DNA of 64,000 bases from Gelria sp. Kuro-4 (GTDB taxonomy: Bacteria; Bacillota; DTU030; DUMP01), in NCBI RefSeq assembly GCF_019668485.1, contig NZ_AP024619.1, positions 2,721,757 to 2,785,756 of the forward strand, in the 5' to 3' direction. The notes beneath the pieces were generated by a model. It saw nothing but the letters and a program-made list of their open reading frames with translations. It had not been told where the DNA came from and did no database searches. The stretch's first letter is position 1. The number at the start of each line of letters is the position of its first letter. Both the position numbers and the translations under genes were made by a program. This document shows positions 43,262 through 52,129 of the stretch, piece after piece.

Positions 43262-44587
43262 TCAGCGCGTCGGGGGCAGCGTGTTGGAAAGCTGGTACGC
43301 GGCCTCGCCGAGCAACTTCACACCCAGGGGCAGCACCTCTTCGTTGATATCAAAACGGGAATTGTGGTGCCCGGCCGCGATTTCCGTACCCAGGATAATG
43401 TAGGTGGCCTGACCACCGCGCTCTTGGACACGGGCCATAAAATAGCTGTAGTCCTCGCTGCCGCCGGCCGGGCCGAACTCGGCCACCTCGGTCACTCCGG
43501 GAACGGTCTTGGCGATGGCGGCCAGCTTCTGGGCCAACTGAGCGCTGGCCTCGCCGCTGAGCGCTGCGCCCGCTTGCTTTACGTCCACCTCGACAGCGTG
43601 CATCATCGCCGCTCCTTGCAAGATCCTATGGGCGCGTTCGCGCACAAAATCGTTGAGTTCGGTGGTGGCGCCTCGCGTCTCAATCTTCATTTCCGCGCGG
43701 CCGGGGATCACGTTGCGACCGCTTCCCGCCACTAAGGTGCCCACGTTGATGCGGGTGGCGCCCTGGCTGTGGCGGGAGATGGCGTGCAGGTTCAAGGCCG
43801 CCGTGGCCGCGGCCAGGAGGGCGTTGTGCCCCGCCTCCGGCTCTCCGCCCGCATGGGCCGGTACGCCGGTGAAGGTAACATCAAGCTTGGTGGTGGCGAG
43901 GAACCCCCGGCCGCCGCACACCACTTGGCCCACCTTCCGGCGCGAGATGCCCACGTGAATACCCAGCATGTAGTCCACGTCGTCCACCACCCCGGCCTCT
44001 ACCATGGCCCGGGCGCCGCGCACCCCCTCTTCCGCCGGCTGAAACACGAGTTTAATCCGGCCCTTGAGCTCGTCTTTAATGGCCATGAGCACCTCAGCCA
44101 GCCCTAAGCCAATGGTGGTGTGTGCATCGTGCCCGCAGGCGTGCATGGCGCCCGGGTTTTCGGAGACAAATCCCTCGGCGAACGGCCGGTGAGTCGCTTC
44201 GCGCGCCTCGTCCACATCGTTGGCGTCCATGTCGAAGCGGAACCCCAGGGTCGGCCCCGGCCGGCCGGTATCCAGGACGGCCACGACGCCGGTCTTACCG
44301 CCCTCCATGCGGGCCACAATCTCCGGGTCGGCTCCTTGCTCCAGCGCCTGCTGCTGCCGCCGGGCGAGCTCTTCCGGACCCGGCACGCCCATCATCGCTT
44401 CTTCTTTGATCACTTCGCCGCCGTAGTACACCTCGTAGCCCAGTTCCTGCAGCTTTTTCACCACCAGGCCGGCCGTTCGAAACTCCGTCCAACCCGGTTC
44501 GGGGTAGCGGTGCAGATCCCGCCGCAGCGCCACCAACCGCTCTTTAAGTCCCGCTGCCAGTTCTGCGATCCCAGGATGCATGTTCAA
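43262..44587 (-). CDS. M20 family amidohydrolase (AbgA-like)
   Basis: A 441-residue dinuclear zinc hydrolase, longer than its neighbour because of an insertion after residue 50 (EEAMMGVPGPEELARRQQQA) typical of AbgA-like p-aminobenzoyl-glutamate hydrolase subunits. Metal-site blocks: FRFDMDANDVDEA, HACGHDAHTTIGLG, FQPAEEGVRGA and GGSEDYSYFM. First gene of the leftward yjiH-yjiG-M20 cluster. The pairing of two M20 hydrolases with a YjiGH membrane pair suggests uptake then stepwise cleavage of an acyl-amino acid or peptide. Confidence 0.87.
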   Translation of the reverse strand: MNMHPGIAELAAGLKERLVALRRDLHRYPEPGWTEFRTAGLVVKKLQELGYEVYYGGEVIKEEAMMGVPGPEELARRQQQALEQGADPEIVARMEGGKTGVVAVLDTGRPGPTLGFRFDMDANDVDEAREATHRPFAEGFVSENPGAMHACGHDAHTTIGLGLAEVLMAIKDELKGRIKLVFQPAEEGVRGARAMVEAGVVDDVDYMLGIHVGISRRKVGQVVCGGRGFLATTKLDVTFTGVPAHAGGEPEAGHNALLAAATAALNLHAISRHSQGATRINVGTLVAGSGRNVIPGRAEMKIETRGATTELNDFVRERAHRILQGAAMMHAVEVDVKQAGAALSGEASAQLAQKLAAIAKTVPGVTEVAEFGPAGGSEDYSYFMARVQERGGQATYIILGTEIAAGHHNSRFDINEEVLPLGVKLLGEAAYQLSNTLPPTR

Positions 44588-44778
44588 ACCTCCTTAAGTC
44601 CGCCGCTGACCTTATTGTGCCCAACCGGCCCCAGCCGGCACTGCGAGGAGCCCCCGCTTCGCCCCTGCGGCGCTCGGCTCCTCTCCCTATATTCGTTTCG
44701 GCCGGGCTTACTCCTCCAAGACAGGCTGTGCTTAGAGGGGCAGGAGCACGCGTTGCGCCTTTTTCCTTCAAACGCGGA
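44588..44778. other. intergenic leader of the M20/yjiHG cluster
   Basis: Contains GAGGAGCC (from 44645) and GGCTCCTC (to 44684) as inverted arms, a possible hairpin in the leftward leader. The ribosome site AAGGAGG precedes the M20 start. No gene seen and no clear promoter. Confidence 0.4.
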
Positions 44779-44817
44779 CAAAAAAAAGACCAGCTGTTCC
44801 CTCCAACACCTGGTCTT
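44779..44817 (-). terminator. terminator of the glpP-headed catabolic operon
   Basis: Read leftward: AAGACCAG, 16-base loop, CTGGTCTT, then an unbroken run of Ts. Lies 24 bp after the stop of the last FGGY kinase. Confidence 0.9.
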
Positions 44818-44840
44818 GGTCCTGGCTACCTTGCGCGCCT

Positions 44841-46346
44841 TTACTTATCCCAGTGTCGCTTCATGAGGTCAATGAGGTCCAGCCATTCGGCGTAGCGGCG
44901 GCGGTAGGCGGCGGAAGCGGCCGGGTTGGGCTGGAAGGCGGCGCGGATCTTCACCGCTTCCTTGAAGGCCGTGGCGTAGTCCGGGAAGATCCCGGCGCCG
45001 ACGCCGGCGGCGAGGGCCACGCCCAGGGCACCGATCTCGGTCGCGGCCACCACCTCCACCGGCACCTCGAGCACGTCGGCAAACATCTGGCTCCAGACGT
45101 CGCTCTTGGCGCCGCCGCCCGAAAGGCGCGCCTTTTTGATCTCGCAGCCGGCGGAGCGCAGGCGGTCGATGTGCCACTTGTGGATGAAGGTGATGCCCTC
45201 ATACACGGCCCGCGCCAGGTCGGCAAAGGTGTGCCCCTGCGCGATGTTGAAGAAGCCGGCGCGGCCGCGCGGGTGCACATTGGGGCTACCCAGGAAAGGG
45301 TGGTAGATCACGCCGGTGCCGCCGGGGGGCAGCGAGGCCACGGCCGCGTTGATGACGTCGAACTTGGAGATGCCGCGCTTTTGCGCCTCCAGCACGGCAC
45401 CGCCGCCCAGCTGGTTGACAAACCACTCCAGGTTGATGGCGGAGGTGGCGCTTCCTTCCAGCACCAGCACCTTCCCCGGCAGGGCGAAGTGCATGTTCAT
45501 GATGACATTGGTGGCCGGCTCGTCGGTGATCACCTCGTTAATGGACCAGGTGCCGGCCACCACCGCAGCCACACCCGGGTCGATGGCGCCCGAGCCCACG
45601 GCGCAGGCGGCCACGTCCATCATCCCGGCTGAACAGGGGGTGCCGGGTGCGAGACCGGTGCGCTCCGCCGCCGCCGGCAGCACGTGCCCGACGATGTCGT
45701 GGCCGGCCACGGCCAGGCGCGGCAGCTTGCTGTACATCTCGGGAATACCGTAGAGCTCCATGAGACGGCGCGAGTAGGTGCCGGCCCTAAAGTGAAGGAG
45801 CCCGTTGCCGCTCATGTCGTTGAGCTCGGAGACCAACTCACCCGTGAGTTTGAACCGGATCAGGTCTTTGCACATGAGGACGCCGGCGATGCGCCGGTAA
45901 GCCTCGGGCTCGTTCTCTTTGATCCACCGAAGGAGCGGTCCCGGCTGGCCGGGGTAGGGCTGGCCCAGGGTGATGGCGCTGATTTCGCTGTAGCGCCCGC
46001 TCTTTTTGTAGTCCTCGATGATATCCACGGCGCGGGCGTCCTGCGAGCCGATGCCGCGCCGCACCAGGCTGCCTTCTTCGTCCACCGCGTAGAGCCCGTT
46101 GCCGTGGCCGGTGAAGCCCACAGCGGCGATGTCTTTCGGATCGACGCCGGACTTGGCGATCACCTCGCGGATGCAGTCCGCGGTATTCTGCCAGAGCCGC
46201 TCGGCGTCGCCCTCCACCCAGGTGGGTTCGGGGTTTACCACCTCGTAGCGGCGGGCGGCCACGGCTGCCTCGCGGCCGGCGAGGTCAAAGAGCGCGACCT
46301 TGGAGTTGGTGAGGCCGTCGTCGATACCCATGAGGTACTCAGCCAT
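44841..46346 (-). CDS. FGGY family carbohydrate kinase
   Basis: A 501-residue sugar/polyol kinase from ATG 46346 with GGGAGGGGAGAAGG upstream. N-terminal [20 protein letters not shown], mid-protein [15 protein letters not shown] and C-terminal [20 protein letters not shown] fit the family. In the first phosphate-binding loop the usual DxGT reads DDGL, so Thr is replaced by Leu. Similar to carbohydrate kinases of the L-xylulose/glycerol-like branch. Last gene of the operon, before a strong terminator; a second FGGY kinase is encoded at its start. Confidence 0.86.
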   Translation of the reverse strand: MAEYLMGIDDGLTNSKVALFDLAGREAAVAARRYEVVNPEPTWVEGDAERLWQNTADCIREVIAKSGVDPKDIAAVGFTGHGNGLYAVDEEGSLVRRGIGSQDARAVDIIEDYKKSGRYSEISAITLGQPYPGQPGPLLRWIKENEPEAYRRIAGVLMCKDLIRFKLTGELVSELNDMSGNGLLHFRAGTYSRRLMELYGIPEMYSKLPRLAVAGHDIVGHVLPAAAERTGLAPGTPCSAGMMDVAACAVGSGAIDPGVAAVVAGTWSINEVITDEPATNVIMNMHFALPGKVLVLEGSATSAINLEWFVNQLGGGAVLEAQKRGISKFDVINAAVASLPPGGTGVIYHPFLGSPNVHPRGRAGFFNIAQGHTFADLARAVYEGITFIHKWHIDRLRSAGCEIKKARLSGGGAKSDVWSQMFADVLEVPVEVVAATEIGALGVALAAGVGAGIFPDYATAFKEAVKIRAAFQPNPAASAAYRRRYAEWLDLIDLMKRHWDK

Positions 46347-46402
46347 CCTTCTCCCCTCCCGGGTTAGCATTTGCCTATGGGCGTTGGAGCTGCAATACAC
46401 AG

Positions 46403-46433
46403 CTTGGGACTTAAAACGCTAAATGCCCAGTGC
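46403..46433. repeat. short interspersed repeat, copy 1
   Basis: ACGCTAAATGCCCAGTGCTG, continuing AACGC, closely resembles the copy at 47612-47636. It covers the stop codon and last residues of the hydroxyacid dehydrogenase gene. Confidence 0.45.
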
Positions 46434-47499
46434 TGAACGCTCTAAATGGCACCCTGCCCCGGTTCACCCACGGCCGGGGTTCTTCGCCGCGAAAGAGCTT
46501 GGCAAGCTCGCGCGCCAGCCGGTGCGGAGCCTTGGCCAGGGCATCGCGGGTGGTGCCGGCCATGTGGGTGGTGATGGTGCAGTTGTCCAGGGTAACCAGC
46601 GGGTAGTCCTTGCCGGGCGGCTCTCGGTCGAAGACGTCGAGCGCCGCCCCACCGATCTTCCGGTCGCGCAGGGCTTGATAGAGGGCGTCTTCGTCCACCA
46701 GCCCCGAGCGCGCGGTGTTGACGAGAATGGCGGTGGGCTTCATGAGGGCGAGCTCCCGCGCCCCGAGCATGTGCTCGTTTTCCTCCGTGAGGCGCGCGTG
46801 AATCGTGACGAAGTCGGACTCCTTAAGCAGCGTGTCAAGGTCGGTGAGGGTGACGTTCAGCGCCGCCGCTGCCTCCGGTCCAGCATACGGGTCGTAGGCC
46901 AGGAGGCGCACCTCGAAGCCGGAGAGCTTGCGCGCCACCAGCTGCCCGATCCGGCCGAAGCCGATAATGCCCACCGTCCGGCCCGGCAGGTCCGGCGAGT
47001 AGGGTAGGTTGATGAAGTCGCGGCGCCACTCGCCCTGCTTTAAGGCCATGTGGCTGCGGGCGATGTTGCGCGCCTCCGCCAGCAGCATGCCGACGGCGTA
47101 GTCGGAAACGGCGTCGGCGTTGCGCCCCGGGTTGTTGAAGAACATGATGCCCTTTTCGGTCAGGTAGTCGGCGGCCACGTTCTCGTAGCCGGCGCGCAAG
47201 CTGCCCACCGCTTTAAGTTTCCGGCCGGCGTCGATGAGCCGCCGTCCCAGGGGAAGAAACTGCATGATGAGTACATCGGCATCCGCGATTAACGGGAAGA
47301 TGTCCGCGGGCGGCGGCACCGCCTCCGGCCCTTCCTCCTCCAGCCTGCGGTTGAGATACTGCAGCCTTTCCATGCTGCCCTGCAGCCAGTCGTAGGTCAC
47401 CAGTTCACAGCCGTACCCGCGCCAGGGGGCGAAACCGTCCAGCAACAGGTCAGAACCGATGTAGTCGTCGCCCACCAAAAGAACTTTCATCTTTGCCAC
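46411..47499 (-). CDS. D-isomer-specific 2-hydroxyacid dehydrogenase
   Basis: NAD-dependent dehydrogenase, 362 residues. The nucleotide-binding [17 protein letters not shown] is near residue 173. Catalytic Arg in [15 protein letters not shown] near 255, Glu in [10 protein letters not shown] near 285 and His in [16 protein letters not shown] near 308. Some family members reduce 2-keto acids derived from polyols or oxidise hydroxypyruvate-type compounds. In this operon it may act on a sugar-acid intermediate. The last ten residues derive from a short repeat that seems to have replaced the original end of the gene. Confidence 0.86.
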   Translation of the reverse strand: MAKMKVLLVGDDYIGSDLLLDGFAPWRGYGCELVTYDWLQGSMERLQYLNRRLEEEGPEAVPPPADIFPLIADADVLIMQFLPLGRRLIDAGRKLKAVGSLRAGYENVAADYLTEKGIMFFNNPGRNADAVSDYAVGMLLAEARNIARSHMALKQGEWRRDFINLPYSPDLPGRTVGIIGFGRIGQLVARKLSGFEVRLLAYDPYAGPEAAAALNVTLTDLDTLLKESDFVTIHARLTEENEHMLGARELALMKPTAILVNTARSGLVDEDALYQALRDRKIGGAALDVFDREPPGKDYPLVTLDNCTITTHMAGTTRDALAKAPHRLARELAKLFRGEEPRPWVNRGRVPFRAFSTGHLAF

Positions 47500-47611
47500 C
47501 TCTTGTAAGTTTCGGCCAAGTTGTAGTTACCCCGGCCACGCCGGGGCGGCGGCTTGGGGGGCAACCAGGCGGGTTGCCCCCACCGCAGCAGTGCGGGGTC
47601 GCCTCTGACGG

Positions 47612-47636
47612 CTGAGTGCCCAATGCTAAACGCCAA
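47612..47636. repeat. short interspersed repeat, copy 2
   Basis: ACGGCTGAGTGCCCAATGCT, continuing AAACGC, abuts the stop of the class II aldolase gene. Preceded by two GC-rich hairpins (CCCCGGC/GCCGGGG and GGGGGGCAAC/GGTTGCCCCC) in the 137-bp gap. Confidence 0.45.
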
Positions 47637-48497
47637 TCAGGCCTTGCCGGCCGACCCGCAGAGCTCGATCTTGCGGCGCACCACGTCTTTCATCAGCTCC
47701 AGCGGCTTTTCGTAGATGTACATGGGCCACGGCGCCCGCCGCTCGTTGGTGGCGAGAAATTCCTTCAGGCCGTCCACGAGGGCGACGCAGAGCTCCGAGA
47801 AGATGTTAAGCTTGGCGATGCCGTGGGCGATGGCATCCTTTACCTGCTCGTCCGGCGTGCCGGAGCCGCCGTGCAGCACCAGCGGCACCTTGGAGACGGC
47901 GTTGATGGCCTGAAGGCGCGGGATGTCGAGCTTGGGCGCTGCGGTATAGATTCCGTGGGCCGTGCCGACGGCCACCGCCAGGGCGTCCACCGCCGTATCG
48001 GCCACGAAGCGGTCGACGTCCGCCGGGTCTGTCAAATGCCCTTCGTCCTCGCCTTCGCCGGCATAAACCTCGGCCTTGCCCACGTGGCCCAGTTCCGCCT
48101 CAATGGTTACACCCCTCGGCCGGGCGTAGGCCACAACCTTCTTGGTGAGCGCCACATTCTCGGCGTAAGGCAGCGAGGAGCCGTCGATCATCACGGAGGA
48201 GAAGCCGGCATCCACCGCCTGCTGGCAGAGCTCAAAGCTGGGGCTGTGGTCCAGGTGCAGAGCCACCGGCACGGAAACCTGCCCGGCGGCGGTGCGCACC
48301 AGGCTCACCAGGTAGGGCATCGCCGCCTCGGCATCCGGCGGCACCACCATGCAGATAACCGGCGACCGCATTTCCTCGGCCACCTCGGCCACTGCCCGCA
48401 CGAACTCCAGGTTGCTCACGTCGAAGGCCGGCACGGCGTATTTACCCGCCCGCGCCTTCTCCAGCAGGTCCTTCATGGGTACCAGAGCCAATTTCAT
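47637..48497 (-). CDS. class II (zinc) ketose-bisphosphate aldolase
   Basis: Splits a ketose 1,6-bisphosphate or a related phosphorylated ketose into two trioses. About 286 residues. Zinc ligands in ALHLDHSPSFE near 83, GTAHGIY near 175 and LHGGSGTPDEQV near 205; the catalytic Asp is in the DHS motif. The family covers fructose- and tagatose-bisphosphate aldolases. ATG 48497 is only two bases from the GGAGG; the in-frame TTG at 48491 has better spacing and would start MALVPMKDLLEKA. Lies between the SDR and hydroxyacid dehydrogenase genes. Confidence 0.88.
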   Translation of the reverse strand: MKLALVPMKDLLEKARAGKYAVPAFDVSNLEFVRAVAEVAEEMRSPVICMVVPPDAEAAMPYLVSLVRTAAGQVSVPVALHLDHSPSFELCQQAVDAGFSSVMIDGSSLPYAENVALTKKVVAYARPRGVTIEAELGHVGKAEVYAGEGEDEGHLTDPADVDRFVADTAVDALAVAVGTAHGIYTAAPKLDIPRLQAINAVSKVPLVLHGGSGTPDEQVKDAIAHGIAKLNIFSELCVALVDGLKEFLATNERRAPWPMYIYEKPLELMKDVVRRKIELCGSAGKA

Positions 48498-48536
48498 TAC
48501 CTCCTTACGTTGGCAACGCAATCTTCCCGTCTGCCG

Positions 48537-49292
48537 TCAGCGCATCAGCATGCCGCCGGAGATATCGATTGTCGCGCCGGTCATGTAGCTGTTGCGCTCG
48601 GACACCAGGAACAGCACCAGGTCGGCAATCTCCTCCGGCGCGGCGATGCGGCCGATGGGGATGCGGGACAGGTAGCGGCCCGGGTCCTTCAGCACCGGCG
48701 CCGTCATGTCGGTGTAGACCATACCGGGGGCCACGGCATTTACCTGAATGCCCTCCTTCGCCACCTCGCGCGCCAGCGAAACAGTAAAGGCCACCACCCC
48801 CGCCTTGGAAGAGGCGTAGTGGGCATGCCCGGTGGTGGAGCCGCGGAAGGCGGCCTGCGAGGTGAAGTTGACGATCTTCCCCGGCGCCCGGCGCTCCAGG
48901 AGATGCCGTACCAGCCACTGGTTGGTAAGAAAGACTCCGGTGAGGTTTACGTCCAGGGTGCGCCGCCAGTCTTCCTCTTTAATGTCCACCACCTTACCCG
49001 TGGGCCAGATGCCGGCGGTGTGCACCAGGATGTCCACCGGTCCCAGGTTGCCCACCACCTGGCGGAACATGGCGTCCACTGCAGCCGCCTGGGAGACGTC
49101 GCCCTGCACCGCCAGAGCCGTACCGCCTTGCGCGCTGATCTCGCGCACCACATCCTCGGCCGCCTGGGGCGACTTGGCGTAGTTTACCGCCACCTTTGCC
49201 CCTTCGCGGCCCAGGGCCAGGGCCACCGCGCGGCCCATGCCGCGCGACCCGCCCGCCACCACGGCCACTTTCCCCTCAAGCCCCAAGTCCAT
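48537..49292 (-). CDS. short-chain dehydrogenase/reductase
   Basis: NAD(P)-dependent oxidoreductase, 251 residues. Cofactor motif VVAGGSRGMGRAVALALG near residue 12, HTAGIWPTG near 88, catalytic Ser in NFTSQAAF near 141 and YASSKAG near 157. Classical SDR length and motifs. In this operon it probably oxidises a polyol or reduces a keto group of the sugar intermediate alongside the zinc dehydrogenase. Confidence 0.88.
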   Translation of the reverse strand: MDLGLEGKVAVVAGGSRGMGRAVALALGREGAKVAVNYAKSPQAAEDVVREISAQGGTALAVQGDVSQAAAVDAMFRQVVGNLGPVDILVHTAGIWPTGKVVDIKEEDWRRTLDVNLTGVFLTNQWLVRHLLERRAPGKIVNFTSQAAFRGSTTGHAHYASSKAGVVAFTVSLAREVAKEGIQVNAVAPGMVYTDMTAPVLKDPGRYLSRIPIGRIAAPEEIADLVLFLVSERNSYMTGATIDISGGMLMR

Positions 49293-49317
49293 GTGCCATC
49301 GTCTCCTTTCCCAGCCC

Positions 49318-50379
49318 CTACGCCTCCGGTGCCAGGATCACTTTGAGCGCGGCGCCGCTACGCGCGAGTTCAAAGCCCTCCCGGTACTTAGAAAGCGGCA
49401 GCACCTTCGTCACCAGGCGCTCGGCGTCCAGCCGCCCGGCCGCCATCAGGTCCAGGATCTTCTTCATGTGGATGGGGGTGGAGTCGGAGGTGCCGTGGAC
49501 AAAGAGCTCGCGGTAGTGGATGACGTTGCTGTCGAGCGTGATCTCCGAGCGGCCCTTGGGCAGCCCACCGAAGAAGTTCACCCGGCCCCGCTTGGCGGCG
49601 ATGCCGATAGCCTGGAGCTGGGCCTGCCCGGAAGGCGCCGCCACGATCACCACGTCGGCCCCGCGCCCGCCTGTGGCCTGCATGACCACCTCTTTCAGGT
49701 CCTCTCGGCCGGAGTCCACGAAGATGTCCGCCGCGCCGATCTCCTTGGCCTTGGCCAGCCGCTCCGGCATCAGCTCGGCCATGATGACGCGGGCGGCGCC
49801 CTCGGCGCGGGCCAGCATGGCGTGCATGTTGCCCACCGGGCCGGCGCCGATCACCACCACCGTGTCGCCCAGGCCCACCCGGGAAAGCTCCTGGCCGTTT
49901 AAGGCGCAGGAGAAGGGCTCGGTGATGGCGGCCGTAGGAAAGTCCAGCCCCTCCGGGATGGTGAGCACCCCACCCTGGCGCACCAGGATCTCCGGCGCCG
50001 CCACGTAGTCGGCAAAGCCGCCGTCGTACTGGTAGGAGATGGCCTCCTTGTCCTCGCACTGGTTCTGGTGGCCGCTCAGGCAGTACGGGCAGCGGCCGCA
50101 GAAAATGACCACGCCCAGGATCACCCGCTGGCCCACCCGATACCCCTGGACCCCTTCACCTACCTCGGCAATCACGCCGGCGATCTCATGGCCGATGGTA
50201 CGCGGCAGGGTGAAGCCGTGGGCCGAGCCGCCGGCGGCCACGTTGCGCACGTCGCTCCCGCAGATGGCGCAGGCCTTTACCTTCACCAGGAGTCCCCCGG
50301 GAGGCGCCGCGGGTTTTTCCACCTTCTCGTAGCGCAGGTCATTCGCGCCGTAAAGCCGGACTGCTTTCATGGAAGCCAA
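49318..50379 (-). CDS. zinc-dependent polyol dehydrogenase
   Basis: MDR dehydrogenase of 353 residues. Catalytic Zn in CAICGSDVRNV and GHEIAGVIAEVG; structural Zn Cys set in FCGRCPYCLSGHQNQC; Rossmann motif VVVIGAGPVGNMHAMLARAEG near 170. Related to the dehydrogenase at 30439 (similar length and motifs), so the window holds two such enzymes in two catabolic operons. Starts 21 bp after the upstream FGGY kinase stop. Confidence 0.89.
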   Translation of the reverse strand: MASMKAVRLYGANDLRYEKVEKPAAPPGGLLVKVKACAICGSDVRNVAAGGSAHGFTLPRTIGHEIAGVIAEVGEGVQGYRVGQRVILGVVIFCGRCPYCLSGHQNQCEDKEAISYQYDGGFADYVAAPEILVRQGGVLTIPEGLDFPTAAITEPFSCALNGQELSRVGLGDTVVVIGAGPVGNMHAMLARAEGAARVIMAELMPERLAKAKEIGAADIFVDSGREDLKEVVMQATGGRGADVVIVAAPSGQAQLQAIGIAAKRGRVNFFGGLPKGRSEITLDSNVIHYRELFVHGTSDSTPIHMKKILDLMAAGRLDAERLVTKVLPLSKYREGFELARSGAALKVILAPEA

Positions 50380-50399
50380 GTCTGGTCAACTCCTTAGCT

Positions 50400-51935
50400 T
50401 TATTCCTCCGCCAGGCGGGCGATGAAGTGCATCTCGTCGACCGTCTTCTCGTAGAGGCGCCGGTACACGCCGTAGAGCTTGCGGTAGACGGCCGTCGCCG
50501 CCGGGTTGGGTTCGTTCTTGTCGCTGAGCTCGATCCACTGCTTGATCTCGGTGAAGTCCCTATAGAAGCCCACGCCCAGGCCGGCCAGGAAGGCATCTGC
50601 CACCGGCGCCCCGGCCACCTTGGCCATATAGTCCTGGGGCACGTTCATGACATCGGTGACGATCTGCCGAAAAAGCGGGCTCGAGGCGCCGCCGTCCACG
50701 GCCACCACGCGCTCCGGCATAATCCCGAGCTCGCGCGCCACCTCGGCGTGGTGCTCCAGGCCGTAACCGATGCCCTCCATGATGGCCCGGTACAGGTGCG
50801 CCCGGGTGTGGTAGAGGCTGAGGCCGAAGAACATGCCACGGGCGTACGGGTCCCAGATGGGGGTGCGCTCGCCCATGAAGTACGGGACGAGCACCACGCC
50901 GTCGGAACCGGGCGGGATAAGCTGCGCCTCCAGATCCATGATCTTATAGGCCGACGCGCCTACCTTGGCCTCGGTCTCCTTTTCCACCTGCCCGAACTGG
51001 TCGCGGAACCAGCGAATGACGGCCCCGGTGGTGCCCAGGCCGGCCAGAGCCACGTAAGCACCGGGGTAGATGTGCGGGAAGTTGATGAAGCGCCGGTCAA
51101 ACTTGGGCTCGGCCAGGGCGATCTGCCAGCAGTGGGTGGTGCCGTACATGCAGGCCGAGGTACCCGGTTCGATCATGCCCACGCTGAAGGCCGAGCAGGA
51201 GGCATCCACCCCGCCGCCGGCGATAACCGGCGTGCCCATGGCGAGGCCCGTCTCGCGGGCGGCCGCCTCGCTCACCGCGCCGACCACCTCGTGCGCCGGG
51301 CAGGGCCGCGGCAGCTTGGCCGGGTCGATGCCGCAGGCCGCGCACATCTCCTCGGACCACTTCAGGTTCTTGATGTCAAAGAGCGGTGCCGTGAGACCTG
51401 CCACACCGTAGTCGATGACCGCTTCGCCGGTGAGCTTGAAGATGATGTAGGCGTGGGAGTTCAGCATTTTCCAGGTGCGTTCGTAGTTTTCCCGTTCGTT
51501 GCGCGCATACCACATCATCTTGTAGCCGGCGAAGTACGGGTCGACGGCGTTGCCGCTCACTGCGAAGATCTTGTCTTCGCCCAGGTGCTCTTTCGCCCAG
51601 CCGCACTCGGCCGTGGCGCGCCGGTCCATGTAGATGATGCAGGGCCGCACCGCTCTGCCCTCGTGGTCTACCGGGGCCATATCCGGGGTGAGACCACTTA
51701 CGCCGATGCCGGCGATCTCCTGGGGAGAGACCCGGGAGTCGGCCAGCATCTTTTTCACTATCTTCTTAAAGTCACCCCAGTAAACTGCCTCCGGGTCCTG
51801 TTCCGCCCAGGCCGGGCGCGGCACGTCCACCCCGTGCTCGGCCGCCGCCGCGGCCACCACCGCGCCGTCCCGGGTGATGATGACGCCCTTGCTGCCAGAG
51901 GTACCCGCGTCAAAACCAAGAAGGTACTCAGCCAT
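50400..51935 (-). CDS. FGGY family carbohydrate kinase, first gene after the GlpP attenuator
   Basis: A 511-residue kinase. Phosphate loop LLGFDAGTSGSKGVIITRDG at the N-terminus, VSGLTPDMAPVD near 80, substrate-site GGGVDASCSAFSVGMIEPGT near 240 and the FGGY region VLVPYFMGERTPIWDPYARG near 355. ATG with AAGGGGGGCGGGAGAAG upstream. It is the first structural gene downstream of glpP and the leader terminator, the position normally held by glycerol-utilisation genes, so glycerol or a glycerol-like polyol is one candidate substrate. Xylulose-like ketoses are equally possible on family grounds. Confidence 0.87.
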   Translation of the reverse strand: MAEYLLGFDAGTSGSKGVIITRDGAVVAAAAAEHGVDVPRPAWAEQDPEAVYWGDFKKIVKKMLADSRVSPQEIAGIGVSGLTPDMAPVDHEGRAVRPCIIYMDRRATAECGWAKEHLGEDKIFAVSGNAVDPYFAGYKMMWYARNERENYERTWKMLNSHAYIIFKLTGEAVIDYGVAGLTAPLFDIKNLKWSEEMCAACGIDPAKLPRPCPAHEVVGAVSEAAARETGLAMGTPVIAGGGVDASCSAFSVGMIEPGTSACMYGTTHCWQIALAEPKFDRRFINFPHIYPGAYVALAGLGTTGAVIRWFRDQFGQVEKETEAKVGASAYKIMDLEAQLIPPGSDGVVLVPYFMGERTPIWDPYARGMFFGLSLYHTRAHLYRAIMEGIGYGLEHHAEVARELGIMPERVVAVDGGASSPLFRQIVTDVMNVPQDYMAKVAGAPVADAFLAGLGVGFYRDFTEIKQWIELSDKNEPNPAATAVYRKLYGVYRRLYEKTVDEMHFIARLAEE

Positions 51936-52046
51936 CTTCTCCCGCCCCCCTTCTTCTTGTTAAGGACGACGCCACGCTCTCCGCTCCTCTTTTCCGGCTG
52001 GACAGGCCGGCCGTTCCCGCTTGTGCAGCAACATCCCTCCTTCTTC

Positions 52047-52103
52047 ACAAAACGCAAGAGGACCGCTGTAAGCAGACTCAGCATGCTTACAGGGCCCTCT
52101 CTT
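52047..52103 (-). promoter_or_regulatory. GlpP-dependent attenuator (leader terminator)
   Basis: Read leftward from 27 bases after glpP: AAGAGAGGGCCCTGTAAGCA (52103-52084), a nine-base loop, TGCTTACAGCGGTCCTCTT (52074-52056), then GCGTTTTG. The inner CTGTAAGCA/TGCTTACAG is a perfect nine-bp stem. It separates glpP from the kinase operon and is the expected target of GlpP antitermination. Confidence 0.65.
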
Positions 52104-52129
52104 AAAACTCTCGGCCCCACAAATATATA

